Shown: positions 19,967 through 28,985, counted from the stretch's first letter. The stretch is 64,000 bases of DNA from Streptomyces goshikiensis (GCF_014650555.1 NZ_BMVE01000001.1:1-64000); one strand, 5' to 3'. The notes: a model not told the origin generated them from the sequence alone. Numbers and translations: made by a program.

Positions 19967-21565
19967 TCATGAACCCTGCGGCTGGCGCGACGAGTTGGTG
20001 TCCAGGCGGGGCCCCTTGGAGAGGAACTCCGACCAGGCGATGGGCACCATGGCCGGGACGACCCCGCCGTAGCCGAGCCGGATCTGCGCCTGGCTGGCCT
20101 CGGGCCGGCCGTCGGAGCCGGCGCCCTGCTGCTGGTCGGGCGCGCCGATCTTCGACTTCTCGGCGTCGCTGTCGCCGTTGGCCTGGACGGCGTACCGCAG
20201 CCCGGTGTCGGTGACGAGGAACAGGGCGCCGCCCGCGCTTGTCTGCTTGCCCTGGATCTGGGTGTAGAGCAGGCCGGAGCCGGGGGTGACGTACGCGCTC
20301 GTGCCGCTGGCGGCGATGTCCACGGGGAATCCGGTGCCGGCCCAGGTGCTCAGGGTCTGGTTGCCCTGACCGTCGACGGAGCGCAGCACGTTGCAGACGG
20401 TGTCGCGGTCGCCGGAGCCCGAGCCGGAGCCGCCCGCGCCCGGGGTGGTGCCCGCGGCCGCCGGGGCCCGGTTGATCTGGGCGGACTTCTTCAGCGGCCA
20501 CTTGGCGTCGGCCTTGAAGGCGGTGGCCTCCGGGTTGAGGGACTGCAGGTCCACCTCGTGCGGCTTGCCGTTCATGTTGAGCACGTCGGTCGCGGGCGAG
20601 GAGATCAGCAGCCAGGCCACGAAGTCGGAGACCGGCGCGACCCGGCCGGGCAGCACCACGTAGTGCTGGGTGCCGGAGCCCGTCTGGGCCAGCAGCACCA
20701 TGCCGACCTTGTTGTCGGCGGAGCCCAGCCCCTGCACCCCGGCGTCCGGTCCGGCGGTGGCCGGCAGCCGCGGGAACTCCAGCGGGTCCCCCGAGTTGAG
20801 GGTCGCCAGCCACTCCTCGGTGACCTGCTGCGGGACCGCCCCGGAACCGACGAGGGCGTTGGTGATCTTCCCGGCGTCGGGGGTGCCCTCGGGGAACTTG
20901 TACTTCGTCCCCGTCGTGTCGACGAGGTAGCGCTCCTTGGACCCGCCGGAGCTCTGGACGTACAGCACCTGGCCGTCGGTGACCTTGCGGGCGTCGTCCA
21001 TCAGGCCCGCCTCGCGGTCGGCGAGGACGAAGGCGGCGGTCTGCACGCCCTGCCCGTTGCCGCCGGGCTGCTGGCAGACGGCCCAGCGCTTGGCCTTGGC
21101 CGCGTCCGCCGTGGCGGGGAGCCGGTCCGGGGCGTACGGGATGCCGATGATGGGGCCGCGCGGCGGCTTGCCCGCGTCCAGCACCTTGTCCTCGACCTGG
21201 ATGACCTTGAACTTCTGCGGGTCCAGCAGGAGCCGGGCCGAGGCCAGGTTGAGCACGGGGTGCAGCCGCGTCTGGCTCTTGCCGTTGACCTTGGTGGTGA
21301 GGACGACGTAGCGGGTCGTCGACTGCTTGCCGACGATGACGGCGGTGCCGGGGGCGTCCCAGCCCTTGGGCGCCTGCGGTTTGAACATGCCCCAGGCGCC
21401 GAACCCGGCGAGCACGACCATGGCGACGATCGCCCCGGGCAGGACGGCGCGCAGCGGCCGGGGGGCGCCCTCCTCGGTTCCCGTGGCGGAGGGCTGGAGG
21501 AACGCCGCCACGGTACGCCGCTTCGCAAAGGTGTACGCGTTGAGCTCATCGCGTCGTGATGCCAT
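19967..21565 (-). CDS. eccB: Type VII secretion protein EccB
   Basis: EccB is a single-pass inner-membrane protein whose large extracytoplasmic domain links the ESX channel to the cell wall. The 532-aa protein opens with the family start MASRRDELNAYTFAKRRTVAAFL. The membrane helix lies at about residues 41-60 (VLPGAIVAMVVLAGFGAWGM), followed by the long repeat-bearing periplasmic part. A Gly/Ser-rich stretch near residue 385 and Cys residues (CQQPGG, TVCNVLRS) are visible. The ATG at 21565 is the first convincing start; the frame is open far upstream without similarity. It is upstream of mycP and overlaps it. Confidence 0.94.
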   Translation of the reverse strand: MASRRDELNAYTFAKRRTVAAFLQPSATGTEEGAPRPLRAVLPGAIVAMVVLAGFGAWGMFKPQAPKGWDAPGTAVIVGKQSTTRYVVLTTKVNGKSQTRLHPVLNLASARLLLDPQKFKVIQVEDKVLDAGKPPRGPIIGIPYAPDRLPATADAAKAKRWAVCQQPGGNGQGVQTAAFVLADREAGLMDDARKVTDGQVLYVQSSGGSKERYLVDTTGTKYKFPEGTPDAGKITNALVGSGAVPQQVTEEWLATLNSGDPLEFPRLPATAGPDAGVQGLGSADNKVGMVLLAQTGSGTQHYVVLPGRVAPVSDFVAWLLISSPATDVLNMNGKPHEVDLQSLNPEATAFKADAKWPLKKSAQINRAPAAAGTTPGAGGSGSGSGDRDTVCNVLRSVDGQGNQTLSTWAGTGFPVDIAASGTSAYVTPGSGLLYTQIQGKQTSAGGALFLVTDTGLRYAVQANGDSDAEKSKIGAPDQQQGAGSDGRPEASQAQIRLGYGGVVPAMVPIAWSEFLSKGPRLDTNSSRQPQGS

Positions 21566-21650
21566 GACCGCCTGCTTCTCCCCCGCACGGCCCGGTCGGT
21601 GAGTACGGTCCCCGGGCCTCGATTGTCGGACCGGGGACCTACTATGCCTC

Positions 21651-21682
21651 TTGACGGAGCGTGGACAGGGGCCGGGTAGGGT
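21651..21682 (+). promoter_or_regulatory. Candidate eccE promoter
   Basis: TTGACG is followed by 20 nt and TAGGGT. Both boxes are good Streptomyces matches, but the spacing is long. A start site near 21689 would leave a leader of about 135 nt before eccE. The same box-and-spacing pattern occurs in front of eccD. Confidence 0.35.
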
Positions 21683-21824
21683 GCGGTTGCCTCTCGGCAC
21701 CTCCGGCACCGGGGAAATCAGGGCTTGTTGGGGTGGATTGGGGAGATTCCGGGGGCATGCGGCGGATGCCGCGCGTCCCGGAGTCCCTCGGGGTCCGCCC
21801 CCGGAAAGGGAAGGTGCGCGAGTG

Positions 21825-23096
21825 ATGGCCACCGCGACGGAGCCGCAGGCGGCCGCGGCCGCACCCGCACGCGGCGGGGTGACGCCGCATCCGAAGTCCA
21901 GCCCGGGGCGGTTCGGTCCGTTCCGATTGCAACAGCTCGTACTCCTCCAGCTGGCGGCGGCCGGGCTGCTGGTGGCGTGGGTGGTCGGACCGCTGCTGCT
22001 GGTTCCCGCCGGCGTGCTCGCGGTGGTCCTGGTGGTCCTCGCCGTCGTACGCAGGCACCAGCGCTCCCTGCCCGAGTGGATCGGGGGCGCGCTGGCGCTG
22101 CGGGCCCGGCGGCGCCGGGCCGCCTCCGCGACCGTGCCCGCGGGCACCGAGCCGGGGCTGGCCCCGCTGGTCGAGGCCGATCCGGCGCTGCGGACGCTGA
22201 CCTTCAGCGACCGGGACCGGCGGCCCGTCGGGATGATCGGCGACGGCACCTTCCTGACGGCGGTCGTCCAGGTGGACATGGATGCCACCGCGCTGCGGCC
22301 CGAGCGGGGGGCGCGGCCGCTGCCGCTGGCGGCCGTCCGGGACGTCCTCGAAGTCGACGGCATCAGGCTGGAGTCCGCGCAGCTGGTGCAGCACACCCAG
22401 CCGGCGCCCGCGCCGCACCTGCCGGCCCAGTCGATGGCCACCCGCAACTACGCGCCGCTTCAGGCCCTGACGGGCAGTCCGGCGGTGCGGCTGACGTGGA
22501 TCGCGCTCAAGCTGGACCCGGAGCTGTGCCCGGAGGCGGTCGCCGCGCGCGGCGGCGGGCTCGCGGGCGCCCAGCGGTGCGTGGTGCGGGCCGCGGACCA
22601 GCTGGCGAGCCGGCTGGCCGGGGCCGGGTTCCGGGCCACCGTGCTGACGGAGCAGGAGCTGACGGCCGCGCTGGCGACGTCCTCGTGCGCGAACCCGATG
22701 GCGATCACCCAGGCGGGACGCTCGGCGAGCACGGGCCGGCGTACGGAGGAGACCCCGCGGGCCTGGCGGTGCGACGACCGGCGGCACACCACGTACTGGA
22801 TAGGCCGCTGGCCGCAGTTGGGCGGCGCCGGTGCGGCGCTGCCGCAGTTCGTGGCGCTGCTGACCTCGCTGCCCGCGCTGGCGACGAACTTCAGCCTGAC
22901 GATGGCCCCGGCCGAGCGGCACGGCGTCACGCTGACCGGGCACGTCCGGGTCACCGGGCGCAGTGACGAGGAGCTGGTGGCGGCCCGCCGCGAACTGGAG
23001 CGGACGGCGCGGGGCGTGAAGACCGGGCTGGTGCGGCTCGACCGTGAACAGGTGCCGGGGCTGCTGGCCTCGCTGCCGCTGGGAGGGGCGCGATGA
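21825..23096 (+). CDS. eccE: Type VII secretion protein EccE
   Basis: EccE is the peripheral membrane subunit of the ESX core complex. The protein has 423 aa. Two adjacent membrane segments (about residues 38-72: LVLLQLAAAGLLVAWVVGP, then a Val/Leu-rich helix) precede a cytoplasmic domain. The C-terminal half contains the family feature ALPQFVALLTSLPALATNFSLTM. The ATG at 21825 directly follows an in-frame GTG (21822); GGAAGG lies upstream, and either codon could be used. It overlaps the next gene by ATGA, so the two products are probably made together. It is divergent from eccB. Confidence 0.85.
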   Translation: MATATEPQAAAAAPARGGVTPHPKSSPGRFGPFRLQQLVLLQLAAAGLLVAWVVGPLLLVPAGVLAVVLVVLAVVRRHQRSLPEWIGGALALRARRRRAASATVPAGTEPGLAPLVEADPALRTLTFSDRDRRPVGMIGDGTFLTAVVQVDMDATALRPERGARPLPLAAVRDVLEVDGIRLESAQLVQHTQPAPAPHLPAQSMATRNYAPLQALTGSPAVRLTWIALKLDPELCPEAVAARGGGLAGAQRCVVRAADQLASRLAGAGFRATVLTEQELTAALATSSCANPMAITQAGRSASTGRRTEETPRAWRCDDRRHTTYWIGRWPQLGGAGAALPQFVALLTSLPALATNFSLTMAPAERHGVTLTGHVRVTGRSDEELVAARRELERTARGVKTGLVRLDREQVPGLLASLPLGGAR

Positions 23097-23791
23097 GGGG
23101 CGGATACGGGCTGCTGGGGCCGCGCCGGGAGCGGCACGTGGTGCCGGCGGCGGATCTGGACGCGCTGGCGCTGCCCGTCGGCGACGACGGGGTCGTCATC
23201 GGCGTGGACGCGGAGGGACACCCGGCGGTGCTCGGCGTCAACCGGCCGACTCCGTACGAGGTGACGCTGATCGGCGGTCTGTGGACGGCCCAGGTGCTGG
23301 CGCTGCGCGCGGCGGCCACGGGCGCGCGGATCGCGGTGGAGACGGGGCGCGGGCAGGTCTGGTCCGGGCTCGCGCAGGCGGCGGGCGGCGGGCAGCCGTG
23401 CGTGACGCTGCACGACGTGGGCCGGGTGCCGCCGCAGGGCGCCTCGGCGGGCAGCCCGGTGCTGGTGGTCCGCGACTGCGGCATGCGGCCGCCGCGCGGC
23501 CGGGTGGTGGCGGGACCCTGGCAGTCCGTACTGACGCTGCTGCCGTACCTGAGCCCGGCGGCGCCGCGGCTGCTGCGGAACTCCTCGCTGGTGGGTGTGC
23601 AGCGGGTGTCCCCGGACGAGGCGCAGGAGATCGGCCGGCTGATGAACCTGCCGCGTCCGGCGGTGGATTCGCTGCCGACGCTGGGTGACGGGGTCACCCT
23701 GTGGTGCACTCCGCGCGACCGGCAGTTCGTGATGACCCAGGGCACGGAGGCGGAGACGGGCCTGCTGGGACCGTCGCGCCGGATCGACTGA
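23093..23791 (+). CDS. Uncharacterised protein translationally coupled to EccE
   Basis: This is a 232-aa soluble protein with no membrane segment and no signal peptide. Its start codon overlaps the eccE stop as ATGA. It has a Rossmann-like hydrophobic pattern (VGDDGVVIGVDAEGHPAVLG, then TPYEVTLIGGLWTAQVLALRA, then IAVETGRGQ) but lacks a P-loop. The C-terminal part ends VTLWCTPRDRQFVMTQGTEAE. I recognise no named family. The coupling suggests a cytoplasmic partner of EccE or of the core ATPase complex. Confidence 0.8.
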   Translation: MRGGYGLLGPRRERHVVPAADLDALALPVGDDGVVIGVDAEGHPAVLGVNRPTPYEVTLIGGLWTAQVLALRAAATGARIAVETGRGQVWSGLAQAAGGGQPCVTLHDVGRVPPQGASAGSPVLVVRDCGMRPPRGRVVAGPWQSVLTLLPYLSPAAPRLLRNSSLVGVQRVSPDEAQEIGRLMNLPRPAVDSLPTLGDGVTLWCTPRDRQFVMTQGTEAETGLLGPSRRID

Positions 23792-23895
23792 CCGGGTGCC
23801 GGTGGTCCGGTGGTCAGGTCGCCCGGAGACGCGCCGCGGCGCGGCGGCCGCCACCGGGGCGGACTCCGGTGCGGACTGCCGTGCCGGGGCACGAT

Positions 23896-23901
23896 TAGGC
23901 T
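23896..23901 (+). promoter_or_regulatory. Candidate -10 box upstream of the EspI-like gene
   Basis: TAGGCT lies about 60 nt before the GTG at 23962. No clear -35 is visible. A start site near 23908 would fit a short leader containing the strong AGGAGG site. Confidence 0.3.
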
Positions 23902-23961
23902 GAGTGTGGGCGTGGCGTCGAGGCGGGCGCCGGACCAGTGTTCGACAGACCAGGAGGACCA

Positions 23962-26208
23962 GTGAGCGGCGATCGGAACGAGAGGCGCGGCGGGACGTGG
24001 GACGTCCCGACGGACGATCAGTCCGACGCGGAGTCCGAGGTGACGGGCGAGTTCACCATCGACTACACCCCGCCCGCCTGGTACACGCAGGGCGCGGCCT
24101 CCGCCCCGGCCACACCGGTGCCGGGTCTGCCCGAGGGCAGCGGCTTCGAGCCGCACCGCCCGACGGACGTGGTGTCGCCCCCGACCATGCGGATCGCCCC
24201 TCCTGTCCCCCGGACCCCTTCCGCCGAAACCCCGGCCCCCGCGACCCCGGTCGCCGACGTCCCGGCACCCGAGCCGCACCCGGCCGTCCCGCCGGCCCCC
24301 GTCGAGGCCCCGGCCCCAATCACCGCGGTTCCCGCTCCGGTGGCCCCGGTTGTCGACACCCCGGCCCCCGAGCCGGTCGCCGAGACCCCGGCCCCGGTGG
24401 CCGACGCCGTCCCGGCCCCGCCGGCTCCCGTCGAGGCTCCGGCCCCGGCCCCCGCGCCGTTCGCGGCCCCCGAGCCGGTCGCCGAAACCCCGGCCCCGGC
24501 ACCGGCCCCGGTCCCGGCCGACCTTCCGGCCCCGCCGGCCCCCTTCGAGGCCCCGGCTCCCGCTCCCGCGCCGTTCACGGCCCCCGAGCCGGTCGCCGAG
24601 TCCCCGGCCGACGCCGTCCCCGCGCCCGAGCCGCACCCGGCCGCCCCGCCGGCCCCCGCCGAGGCCCCGGCCCCGTTCCCCCCGGCTCCCGCTCCGGTGG
24701 CCCCGGTCGACGCCGTCCCGGCGCCCGGGCCGTACCAGGGCGTGTCCGCGCCTGCTCCGTTCGGGGGACACGCTCCGGTTGACGCCGCGCCCGCCGTGGA
24801 CAACCCGTACGCCCCCGTGCCGGGCCCCGGCACTGATCTGCCCTCGCTGCCGCCGCAGTTCGCGGCTTCCGGGCAGCAGGACGGCTACGGGTTCCCGCCC
24901 TCCACCCCGGAGCAGCCGCAGCCGCAGCAGTCGCCGCCTCCGCACGGGTACGGGTTCCCGCCCGCTCCGGCTCCCCAGCCGCAGCCCCAGGCCCAGGCCC
25001 AGGCCCAGCCGCAGGCCCCGTACGACCCCCGCGCCCAGGCACAGTGGCAGCAACCGCAGGCGCAGGCGCAGTACGACCCCCGCTACCCGGCCGGCCAGGC
25101 CACCGGTGGGGCGCCCCTCGGCTACACCGCCGCCGTCGAGCTGTCCTCCGACCGCCTGCTGCGCGGCAAGCAGAAATCCAAGCCCCAGCGCTCCCCGTTC
25201 CGTTTCGGCGGCAAGGCGGCCGAGGCCGAGCGGCTGCGCAAGCTGGAGCAGATCCGTACGCCGGTGATGTCCTGCTACCGCATCGCCGTCATCAGCCTCA
25301 AGGGCGGCGTCGGCAAGACCACGACGACCACCGCGCTCGGCGCCACCCTCGCCACCGAGCGCCAGGACAAGATCCTGGCCATCGACGCGAACCCCGACGC
25401 CGGAACCCTCGGCCGCCGGGTGCGCCGCGAGACCGGCGCCACGATCCGGGACCTGGTCCAGGCGATCCCGTACCTGCACTCGTACATGGACATCCGGCGG
25501 TTCACCTCGCAGGCGCCCTCCGGCCTGGAGATCATCGCCAACGACGTGGACCCGGCGGTCTCGACGACCTTCAACGACGAGGACTACCGCCGCGTCATAG
25601 AGACGCTCGGCCGCCAGTACCCGATCATCCTGACCGACTCGGGCACCGGCCTCCTCTACTCCGCCATGCGCGGCGTCCTGGACCTGGCCGATCAGCTGAT
25701 CATCATCTCGACGCCCTCCGTGGACGGGGCGAGCAGCGCGAGCACCACGCTCGACTGGCTCTCGGCGCACGGGTATTCCGACCTCGTCTCGCGTTCCCTC
25801 ACCGTCATCTCGGGGGTCCGCGAGACCAGCAAGATGATCAAGACCGAGGACATCGTCCAGCACTTCGAGACCCGTTGCCGCGGTGTGGTCGTGGTCCCGT
25901 TCGACGAGCACCTCGCGACCGGCGCCGAGGTCGACCTCGACCTGATGCGGCCCAAGACGCGCGAGGCGTACTTCAACCTCTCCGCGCTCGTCGCCGAGGA
26001 CTTCGTCCGCGCGCAGCAGCAGGCTCCCCAGGCCCACTGGGGCGCACCGCAGCAGCAGGCCCCGCAGTCGGCTCCCCAGCAACTCCAGCAGCCCCAGGCG
26101 CCGCAGCAGCCGTACCCGTACCAGCAGCAGCCCCCGCAGCAGCCTCAGCCGTACGCGCAGCCCTACCCGCAGCCGGGGCAGCCCCCGCGCGATCCGCGCC
26201 TCGGCTGA
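23962..26208 (+). CDS. EspI-like MinD/ParA-type ATPase with Pro/Ala-rich N-terminus
   Basis: This is a 748-aa protein in three parts. Residues about 80-390 are low-complexity Pro/Ala/Glu, then Pro/Gln. Residues about 430-690 are a MinD/ParA-like ATPase with a deviant Walker A, KGGVGKT (447-453), followed by [13 protein letters not shown] and [12 protein letters not shown]. Residues about 690-748 are a Gln/Pro-rich tail. The same plan is known for mycobacterial EspI of ESX-1, a regulator linked to ATP level, which suggests an energy-sensing or positioning role. The start is GTG 23962, with AGGAGG 4 nt upstream; an earlier GTG at 23938 is less likely. It is the last gene of the locus and ends at a bidirectional terminator. 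Confidence 0.85.
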   Translation: MSGDRNERRGGTWDVPTDDQSDAESEVTGEFTIDYTPPAWYTQGAASAPATPVPGLPEGSGFEPHRPTDVVSPPTMRIAPPVPRTPSAETPAPATPVADVPAPEPHPAVPPAPVEAPAPITAVPAPVAPVVDTPAPEPVAETPAPVADAVPAPPAPVEAPAPAPAPFAAPEPVAETPAPAPAPVPADLPAPPAPFEAPAPAPAPFTAPEPVAESPADAVPAPEPHPAAPPAPAEAPAPFPPAPAPVAPVDAVPAPGPYQGVSAPAPFGGHAPVDAAPAVDNPYAPVPGPGTDLPSLPPQFAASGQQDGYGFPPSTPEQPQPQQSPPPHGYGFPPAPAPQPQPQAQAQAQPQAPYDPRAQAQWQQPQAQAQYDPRYPAGQATGGAPLGYTAAVELSSDRLLRGKQKSKPQRSPFRFGGKAAEAERLRKLEQIRTPVMSCYRIAVISLKGGVGKTTTTTALGATLATERQDKILAIDANPDAGTLGRRVRRETGATIRDLVQAIPYLHSYMDIRRFTSQAPSGLEIIANDVDPAVSTTFNDEDYRRVIETLGRQYPIILTDSGTGLLYSAMRGVLDLADQLIIISTPSVDGASSASTTLDWLSAHGYSDLVSRSLTVISGVRETSKMIKTEDIVQHFETRCRGVVVVPFDEHLATGAEVDLDLMRPKTREAYFNLSALVAEDFVRAQQQAPQAHWGAPQQQAPQSAPQQLQQPQAPQQPYPYQQQPPQQPQPYAQPYPQPGQPPRDPRLG
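24220..24730 (+). repeat. Degenerate Pro/Ala/Glu coding repeats in the EspI-like gene
   Basis: The coding sequence repeats blocks such as GAGCCGGTCGCCGAGACC and GTCGAGGCCCCGGCCCC, encoding EPVAETPAP and PAPVEAPAP units. At least three near-identical copies of the EPVAE(T/S)PA unit are seen. It is a likely site of copy-number variation. Confidence 0.75.
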
Positions 26209-26224
26209 CGGACACGGCAACGCG

Positions 26225-26273
26225 AAGGGCCCGTACCCCCTGGAACCCAAGTCCCAGGACGGTACGGGCCCTT
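26225..26273. terminator. Bidirectional terminator between the EspI-like gene and ribF
   Basis: A 13-bp perfect inverted repeat (AAGGGCCCGTACC / GGTACGGGCCCTT) with a 23-nt loop lies between convergent genes. Confidence 0.75.
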
Positions 26274-26290
26274 GCCCGTTGCTCTGCCGC

Positions 26291-27256
26291 CTACTGAACG
26301 CGGCGCGGCGCGTCGTACGTCTCCGTCAGCACCCGCGCCCGCTTCACGTCGTCCGCGATCGCCTCCAGCAGCCCGTCCAGCGACTCGAACTTCGCCATCC
26401 CCCGCACGTACGCGAGGAAGTCGACGGTCACGTGCTTGCCGTACAGGTCCAGCCCGATCCGGTCGATCGCGTACGCCTCCACGGTCCGGTCGGTCGCGTC
26501 GAACTGGATGTTCGTGCCGACCGAGATCGCCGCCGGCATCCGCTCGCCGTCCGCCGTCAGCCAGCCCGCGTACACCCCGTCCGCCGGGATCGCGGTGTGC
26601 GGCCGCGTCTCCACGTTCGCCGTGGGGTAGCCGAGCTCGCGCCCGCGCTGCGCACCGCGCACCACGACGCCCTCGACCCGGTGCGGCCGGCCGAGGATCT
26701 CGGCCGCGCCGTCCATGTCGCCCTCGGCGACGAGCCGGCGCGCCAGCGTCGAGGAGAACGGCACGCCGCCGCCCGCCTCGCCCCGCTCGACGAGGTCCAC
26801 GACGTCGACCTCGTAGTCGTACGTGCCGCCCAGCTCGCGCAGGAAGTGCACGTTCCCGGCGGCCTTGTGGCCGAAGCGGAAGTTCGGGCCCTCGATGACG
26901 GCGCGCGCGTGCAGCTTGTCGACGAGCACCTTCACGATGAAGTCCGCCGGGGACAGCTGCGAGAACTCCGCCGTGAACGGCAGGATCAGCAGCGCGTCGA
27001 CACCCAGTCCGGCCATCAGCTCGGCCCGCCGGTCGTACGGCGCCAGGATCGGCGGGTGGCTGCCGGGCCGCACGACCTCGCTGGGGTGCGGGTCGAAGGT
27101 GACGACGACCGAGGGGACGCCGAGCTCACGGGCGCGGGCCACGGCCCGTCCGATGATCAGCTGATGTCCCCGGTGCACGCCGTCGTAGGAGCCGATGGTG
27201 ACGACGCTGCGTCCCCAGTCCTGGGGGATGTCCTCCAAGCCACGCCAGCGCTGCAC
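26291..27256 (-). CDS. ribF: Bifunctional riboflavin kinase/FAD synthetase
   Basis: RibF phosphorylates riboflavin to FMN and adenylates FMN to FAD. The N-terminal nucleotidyltransferase domain shows GSYDGVHRGHQLII near residue 20 and TFDPHPSEVV. The C-terminal riboflavin-kinase domain shows RGRELGYPTANVE and the GVYAGWL segment. The length of 321 aa is typical. I choose GTG 27256, with GAGGAG 8 nt upstream; an upstream in-frame start at 27319 lacks such a site. It lies downstream of truB, but the 307-nt gap contains the truB terminator, so ribF may have its own promoter. Confidence 0.95.
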   Translation of the reverse strand: MQRWRGLEDIPQDWGRSVVTIGSYDGVHRGHQLIIGRAVARARELGVPSVVVTFDPHPSEVVRPGSHPPILAPYDRRAELMAGLGVDALLILPFTAEFSQLSPADFIVKVLVDKLHARAVIEGPNFRFGHKAAGNVHFLRELGGTYDYEVDVVDLVERGEAGGGVPFSSTLARRLVAEGDMDGAAEILGRPHRVEGVVVRGAQRGRELGYPTANVETRPHTAIPADGVYAGWLTADGERMPAAISVGTNIQFDATDRTVEAYAIDRIGLDLYGKHVTVDFLAYVRGMAKFESLDGLLEAIADDVKRARVLTETYDAPRRVQ

Positions 27257-27502
27257 TGTGACCGCTCCTCGCCCGAACCCGTGTAGTCCCTGTACTGATT
27301 GCAGGTCTAAGACTGCCATGCCGGTGCGCGGCGACCCGCATCGGCGTCCGGCTCCCGGCCGCTCCGCGTCGGGTTGCGGCTCAGGTCACATCCGGGCGGG
27401 CGCGGCGAAAGCGCCCCCTTACGCTCCTCCAGTCACTCCGAGCGCCTGCTCGGACGGGTGAAGAGGAGGGTCCGGGTGGATAGACACCTACCCGAGGGGG
27501 AT
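27257..27502. other. ribF-truB spacer
   Basis: No gene of normal size is seen here. The stretch should hold the ribF promoter on the minus strand, but I cannot single out boxes. On the plus strand a very good ribosome binding site (GAAGAGGAGGG) precedes a 17-codon frame, listed separately. Confidence 0.4.
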
Positions 27503-27529
27503 CGTGGAGCGGTGAGCGGCAGGCACTGA
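27476..27529 (+). CDS. Possible 17-residue micro-ORF
   Basis: A GTG codon sits 5 nt after GAGGAGGG and opens a 17-codon frame ending in TGA at 27527-27529. The peptide (VDRHLPEGDRGAVSGRH) resembles nothing known to me. The frame runs into the truB terminator stem. It may be chance: the only support is the strong ribosome binding site. Confidence 0.25.
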   Translation: MDRHLPEGDRGAVSGRH

Positions 27530-27546
27530 GCGCTCACCGCTCCACG
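27503..27546 (-). terminator. Terminator of truB and the nus operon
   Basis: A 16-bp perfect inverted repeat (CGTGGAGCGGTGAGCG / CGCTCACCGCTCCACG) with a 12-nt loop lies 17 nt past the truB stop codon. It is a strong candidate end for the rimP-to-truB transcript. Confidence 0.75.
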
Positions 27547-27563
27547 TCAACCGGGCTCCGTGC

Positions 27564-28499
27564 TCAGACGAAGACCGCGAGCGACTTCGCCTTGCCGCCC
27601 TTGCTCTCCACGAGCCCGAGCAGCTGCCCCTCCGGCCCGTAGACAGCGACGGTGCGGCCTTCCGCGTACTCGTCCGGCATGTCGATCCGTACGCCGTTGG
27701 CGAGCAGCGAGGCCCGCCGCGCGTCCAGGTCCCAGCGCGGGAACGCAGCGGCCGCCGCCTCGCCGATCGGCATGACGGTCAGCTCCTCCTGGAGCTGGTC
27801 CAGGGTCCGCGCCCGGTCGAGCTTGTACGGCCCGACGCGGGTGCGCCGCAGCGCGGTGAGGTGACCGCCGACGCCGAGGTCGGCGCCGAGGTCGCGCGCC
27901 AGGGCGCGGATGTACGTACCGCTGGAGCAGACGACGGAGACGACGAGGTCGACGACCTTGGTGCCGTCCTCGGCCTCCGCGTCCCGCATGTCGTACACCT
28001 GGAACGACGAGATGGTCACCGGCCGGGCCGGGATCTCGAAGTCCTCGCCGTCACGGGCGCGCTTGTAGGAGCGCACGCCCTTGATCTTGATGGCGCTGAC
28101 CTTGGACGGGACCTGCATGATCTCGCCGGACAGCTTGGCGATGCCCTTGTCGACGGCCTCGCGGGTGACCCCGGAGGCGTCCGTCGACGAGGTGATCTCG
28201 CCTTCGGCGTCGTCGGTGAGGGTGTCCTGCCCGAGACGGATCGTCCCGAGGTACTCCTTCTCCGTCAGCGCCAGGTGACCCAGCAGCTTGGTCGCCCTCT
28301 CGACGCCGAGCACGAGGACGCCCGTGGCCATCGGGTCGAGCGTGCCGGCGTGCCCGACGCGGCGGGTCTTGGCGATCCCGCGCATCTTGGCCACGACGTC
28401 GTGCGAAGTGAAGCCGGAGGGCTTGTCGACGATGACGAGCCCTCCCGCGGCCTCCGGCCCGGAGGTGCCCCCCGGCTTCTTTCCTGCCTGCCTGCTCAT
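27564..28499 (-). CDS. truB: tRNA pseudouridine(55) synthase
   Basis: TruB converts U55 of the tRNA T-loop to pseudouridine. The catalytic Asp55 lies in GHAGTLDPMATG, preceded by VDKPSGFTSHDVV. The downstream TEKEYLGTIRLG and VVCSSGTYIRALARDLG segments are typical of the family. The protein has 311 aa. The ATG at 28499 overlaps the rbfA stop codon as ATGA, indicating coupling. It is the last gene of the nus operon before the terminator. Confidence 0.97.
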   Translation of the reverse strand: MSRQAGKKPGGTSGPEAAGGLVIVDKPSGFTSHDVVAKMRGIAKTRRVGHAGTLDPMATGVLVLGVERATKLLGHLALTEKEYLGTIRLGQDTLTDDAEGEITSSTDASGVTREAVDKGIAKLSGEIMQVPSKVSAIKIKGVRSYKRARDGEDFEIPARPVTISSFQVYDMRDAEAEDGTKVVDLVVSVVCSSGTYIRALARDLGADLGVGGHLTALRRTRVGPYKLDRARTLDQLQEELTVMPIGEAAAAAFPRWDLDARRASLLANGVRIDMPDEYAEGRTVAVYGPEGQLLGLVESKGGKAKSLAVFV

Positions 28500-28945
28500 T
28501 CCGCGGCTGCGTCCTCGTCGTCGTCGCCCGGCTTCTTGTACGGGTCGGCCTCACCGGCGTACGTGGCGCCGGAGGAGACCTCGCGCACCTGGGCGTCGGA
28601 GGAGCGCGCCTTGTCGAGGAGGTCCTCGATGGTCTTCGCGTTCTCCGGGAGGGCGTCCGCGACGAAGGTCAGGGTGGGCGTGAACTTGGTTCCCGCCGCC
28701 CGGCCGACCGCGGAACGCAGCACGCCCTTGGCGCTCTCCAGGCCCGCTGCCGCGCTGGCCCGGTCCTCGTCGTCGCCGTAGACCGTGTAGAAGACCGTGG
28801 CCTCCCGCAGGTCGCCGGTGACGCGGGTGTCCGTGATGGTCACGTGCGTACCGAGGCGGGGGTCCTTGACTCCGCGCAGCAGCTTCTCGGCCACCACCTC
28901 CCGGATGAGGTCCGCCAGCTTCTTCGCCCGCGCATTGTCGGCCAC
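28496..28945 (-). CDS. rbfA: 30S ribosome-binding factor A
   Basis: RbfA binds the 5' region of 16S rRNA during late 30S maturation and cold adaptation. The protein has 149 aa, with the KH-type core (DPRLGTHVTITDTRVTGDLREATVFYTV) and an acidic C-terminal tail (GDDDEDAAAE) usual in actinobacteria. The GTG at 28945 has GAAGGAGA upstream. It lies between the DUF503 gene and truB and overlaps truB by 4 nt. Confidence 0.96.
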   Translation of the reverse strand: MADNARAKKLADLIREVVAEKLLRGVKDPRLGTHVTITDTRVTGDLREATVFYTVYGDDEDRASAAAGLESAKGVLRSAVGRAAGTKFTPTLTFVADALPENAKTIEDLLDKARSSDAQVREVSSGATYAGEADPYKKPGDDDEDAAAE

Positions 28946-28985
28946 TGGTCCGTCTCCTTCTTCTGTCTTGCAGACAAGCTATAAG

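Noticed and set aside
24220..24730. Repeat block considered as a CRISPR or mobile repeat
   Set aside because: The units are in frame, uneven in length and encode Pro/Ala/Glu. There are no spacers and no cas genes.
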